From Acidobacteriota bacterium (lineage in GTDB: Bacteria > Acidobacteriota > Terriglobia > Terriglobales > Acidobacteriaceae): a stretch of DNA of 6,479 bases. The stretch is taken from NCBI GenBank assembly GCA_021802085.1, contig JAKAAZ010000200.1, positions 1 through 6,479 of the forward strand, given 5' to 3'. Position 1 is the stretch's first letter. Every line of letters begins with the position of its first letter. Under the pieces are notes generated by a model. That model had not been told where the DNA came from. It saw nothing but the letters and a program-made list of their open reading frames with translations, and ran no database searches. Below are positions 6,365-6,479 of this stretch, piece after piece. The translations under genes and the position numbers were made by a program.

Positions 6365-6379
6365 TACCTGACTCAGGTA
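6365..6379. repeat. Perfect inverted repeat TACCTGA-C-TCAGGTA
   Basis: Seven-base perfect arms around one central base. It resembles the minus-strand reading of 6258-6271, with one extra base in the centre. It lies just beyond the end of the possible minus-strand gene at the right edge. An operator or a short terminator stem are both possible; no T-run follows. Confidence 0.35.
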
Positions 6380-6398
6380 GCCCCTACATCTTGTGGTT

Positions 6399-6479
6399 TC
6401 AGAAATTCGGTTTTGCCGCACATTTGACCAGGGATTTGTAGGGAGCCGGCTCGACAGCGACGGCCTGTTCCAGCAACCG
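6399..6479 (-). CDS. Possible C-terminus of an unidentified protein entering from the right edge
   Basis: From the window edge the minus strand is open for 26 codons (RLLEQAVAVEPAP, then YKSLVKCAAKPNF) and ends in TGA at 6399-6401. The AVAVEP segment is reminiscent of the end of a TPR helix, but it is too short to assign. A second minus-strand frame is also open here, so even coding status is uncertain. Confidence 0.25.
   Translation of the reverse strand, partial: RLLEQAVAVEPAPYKSLVKCAAKPNF

Larger units (their letters stand above)
6036..6398. other. AT-richer stretch without a recognisable gene
   Basis: I find no convincing gene here on either strand. The composition turns AT-richer from about 6140, unlike the coding region to the left. 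Short open frames exist, for example 5998-6198 on the plus strand, but they lack a ribosome binding site and any recognisable motif. The stretch holds two related palindromes (listed separately), a TTGACA at 6334-6339 without a matching -10, and ACGTTG repeated at 6315-6320 and 6327-6332. It looks like non-coding or decayed sequence. Confidence 0.5.

Overview
The window looks like a carbohydrate-utilisation region from a moderately GC-rich soil-type bacterium. Acidobacteriota (Terriglobia) is my best guess. The guess rests on the resemblance of the Tat-exported fucosidase, the AraC fragment and the glycosidase fragment to proteins I remember from that group; there is no rRNA or marker gene to settle it.

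Layout. Bases 1-138 (minus strand) hold the last part of an AraC-family regulator whose front half is absent. Bases 185-4589 (plus strand) hold a tight four-gene unit: an aldo/keto reductase, a zinc-dependent medium-chain dehydrogenase, an L-fucose mutarotase (FucU) and a Tat-exported GH29 alpha-L-fucosidase. The first two genes overlap by ATGA, the second and third abut, and the fourth follows 41 bases later. After a 167-base gap with inverted repeats comes a secreted calcium-dependent PI-PLC-like phosphodiesterase (4757-5836). The last 640 bases contain no intact gene. They hold a minus-strand remnant of the N-terminus of a glycosidase (5889-6026), an AT-richer stretch with two related palindromes, and possibly the C-terminus of a minus-strand gene entering from the right edge.

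How the genes fit together. The fucosidase would release L-fucose from glycans outside the cytoplasm, and FucU would interconvert its anomers. The two oxidoreductases would then process the sugar or a breakdown product. No FucI, FucK, FucA, permease or fuconate-pathway enzyme is in view. The pairing of an aldose-reductase-like AKR with a polyol-dehydrogenase-like MDR raises the possibility of an oxidoreductive route (L-fucose to L-fucitol to a ketose), analogous to the fungal xylose reductase/xylitol dehydrogenase pair. The usual NADPH 2'-phosphate contacts of the AKR appear to be replaced, which would make such a pair NAD(H)-balanced. This is inference. The ordinary alternatives are L-fucose 1-dehydrogenase and lactaldehyde reductase roles.

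Both ends of the intact block are bordered by decayed minus-strand gene fragments, suggesting past insertion or deletion at both edges.
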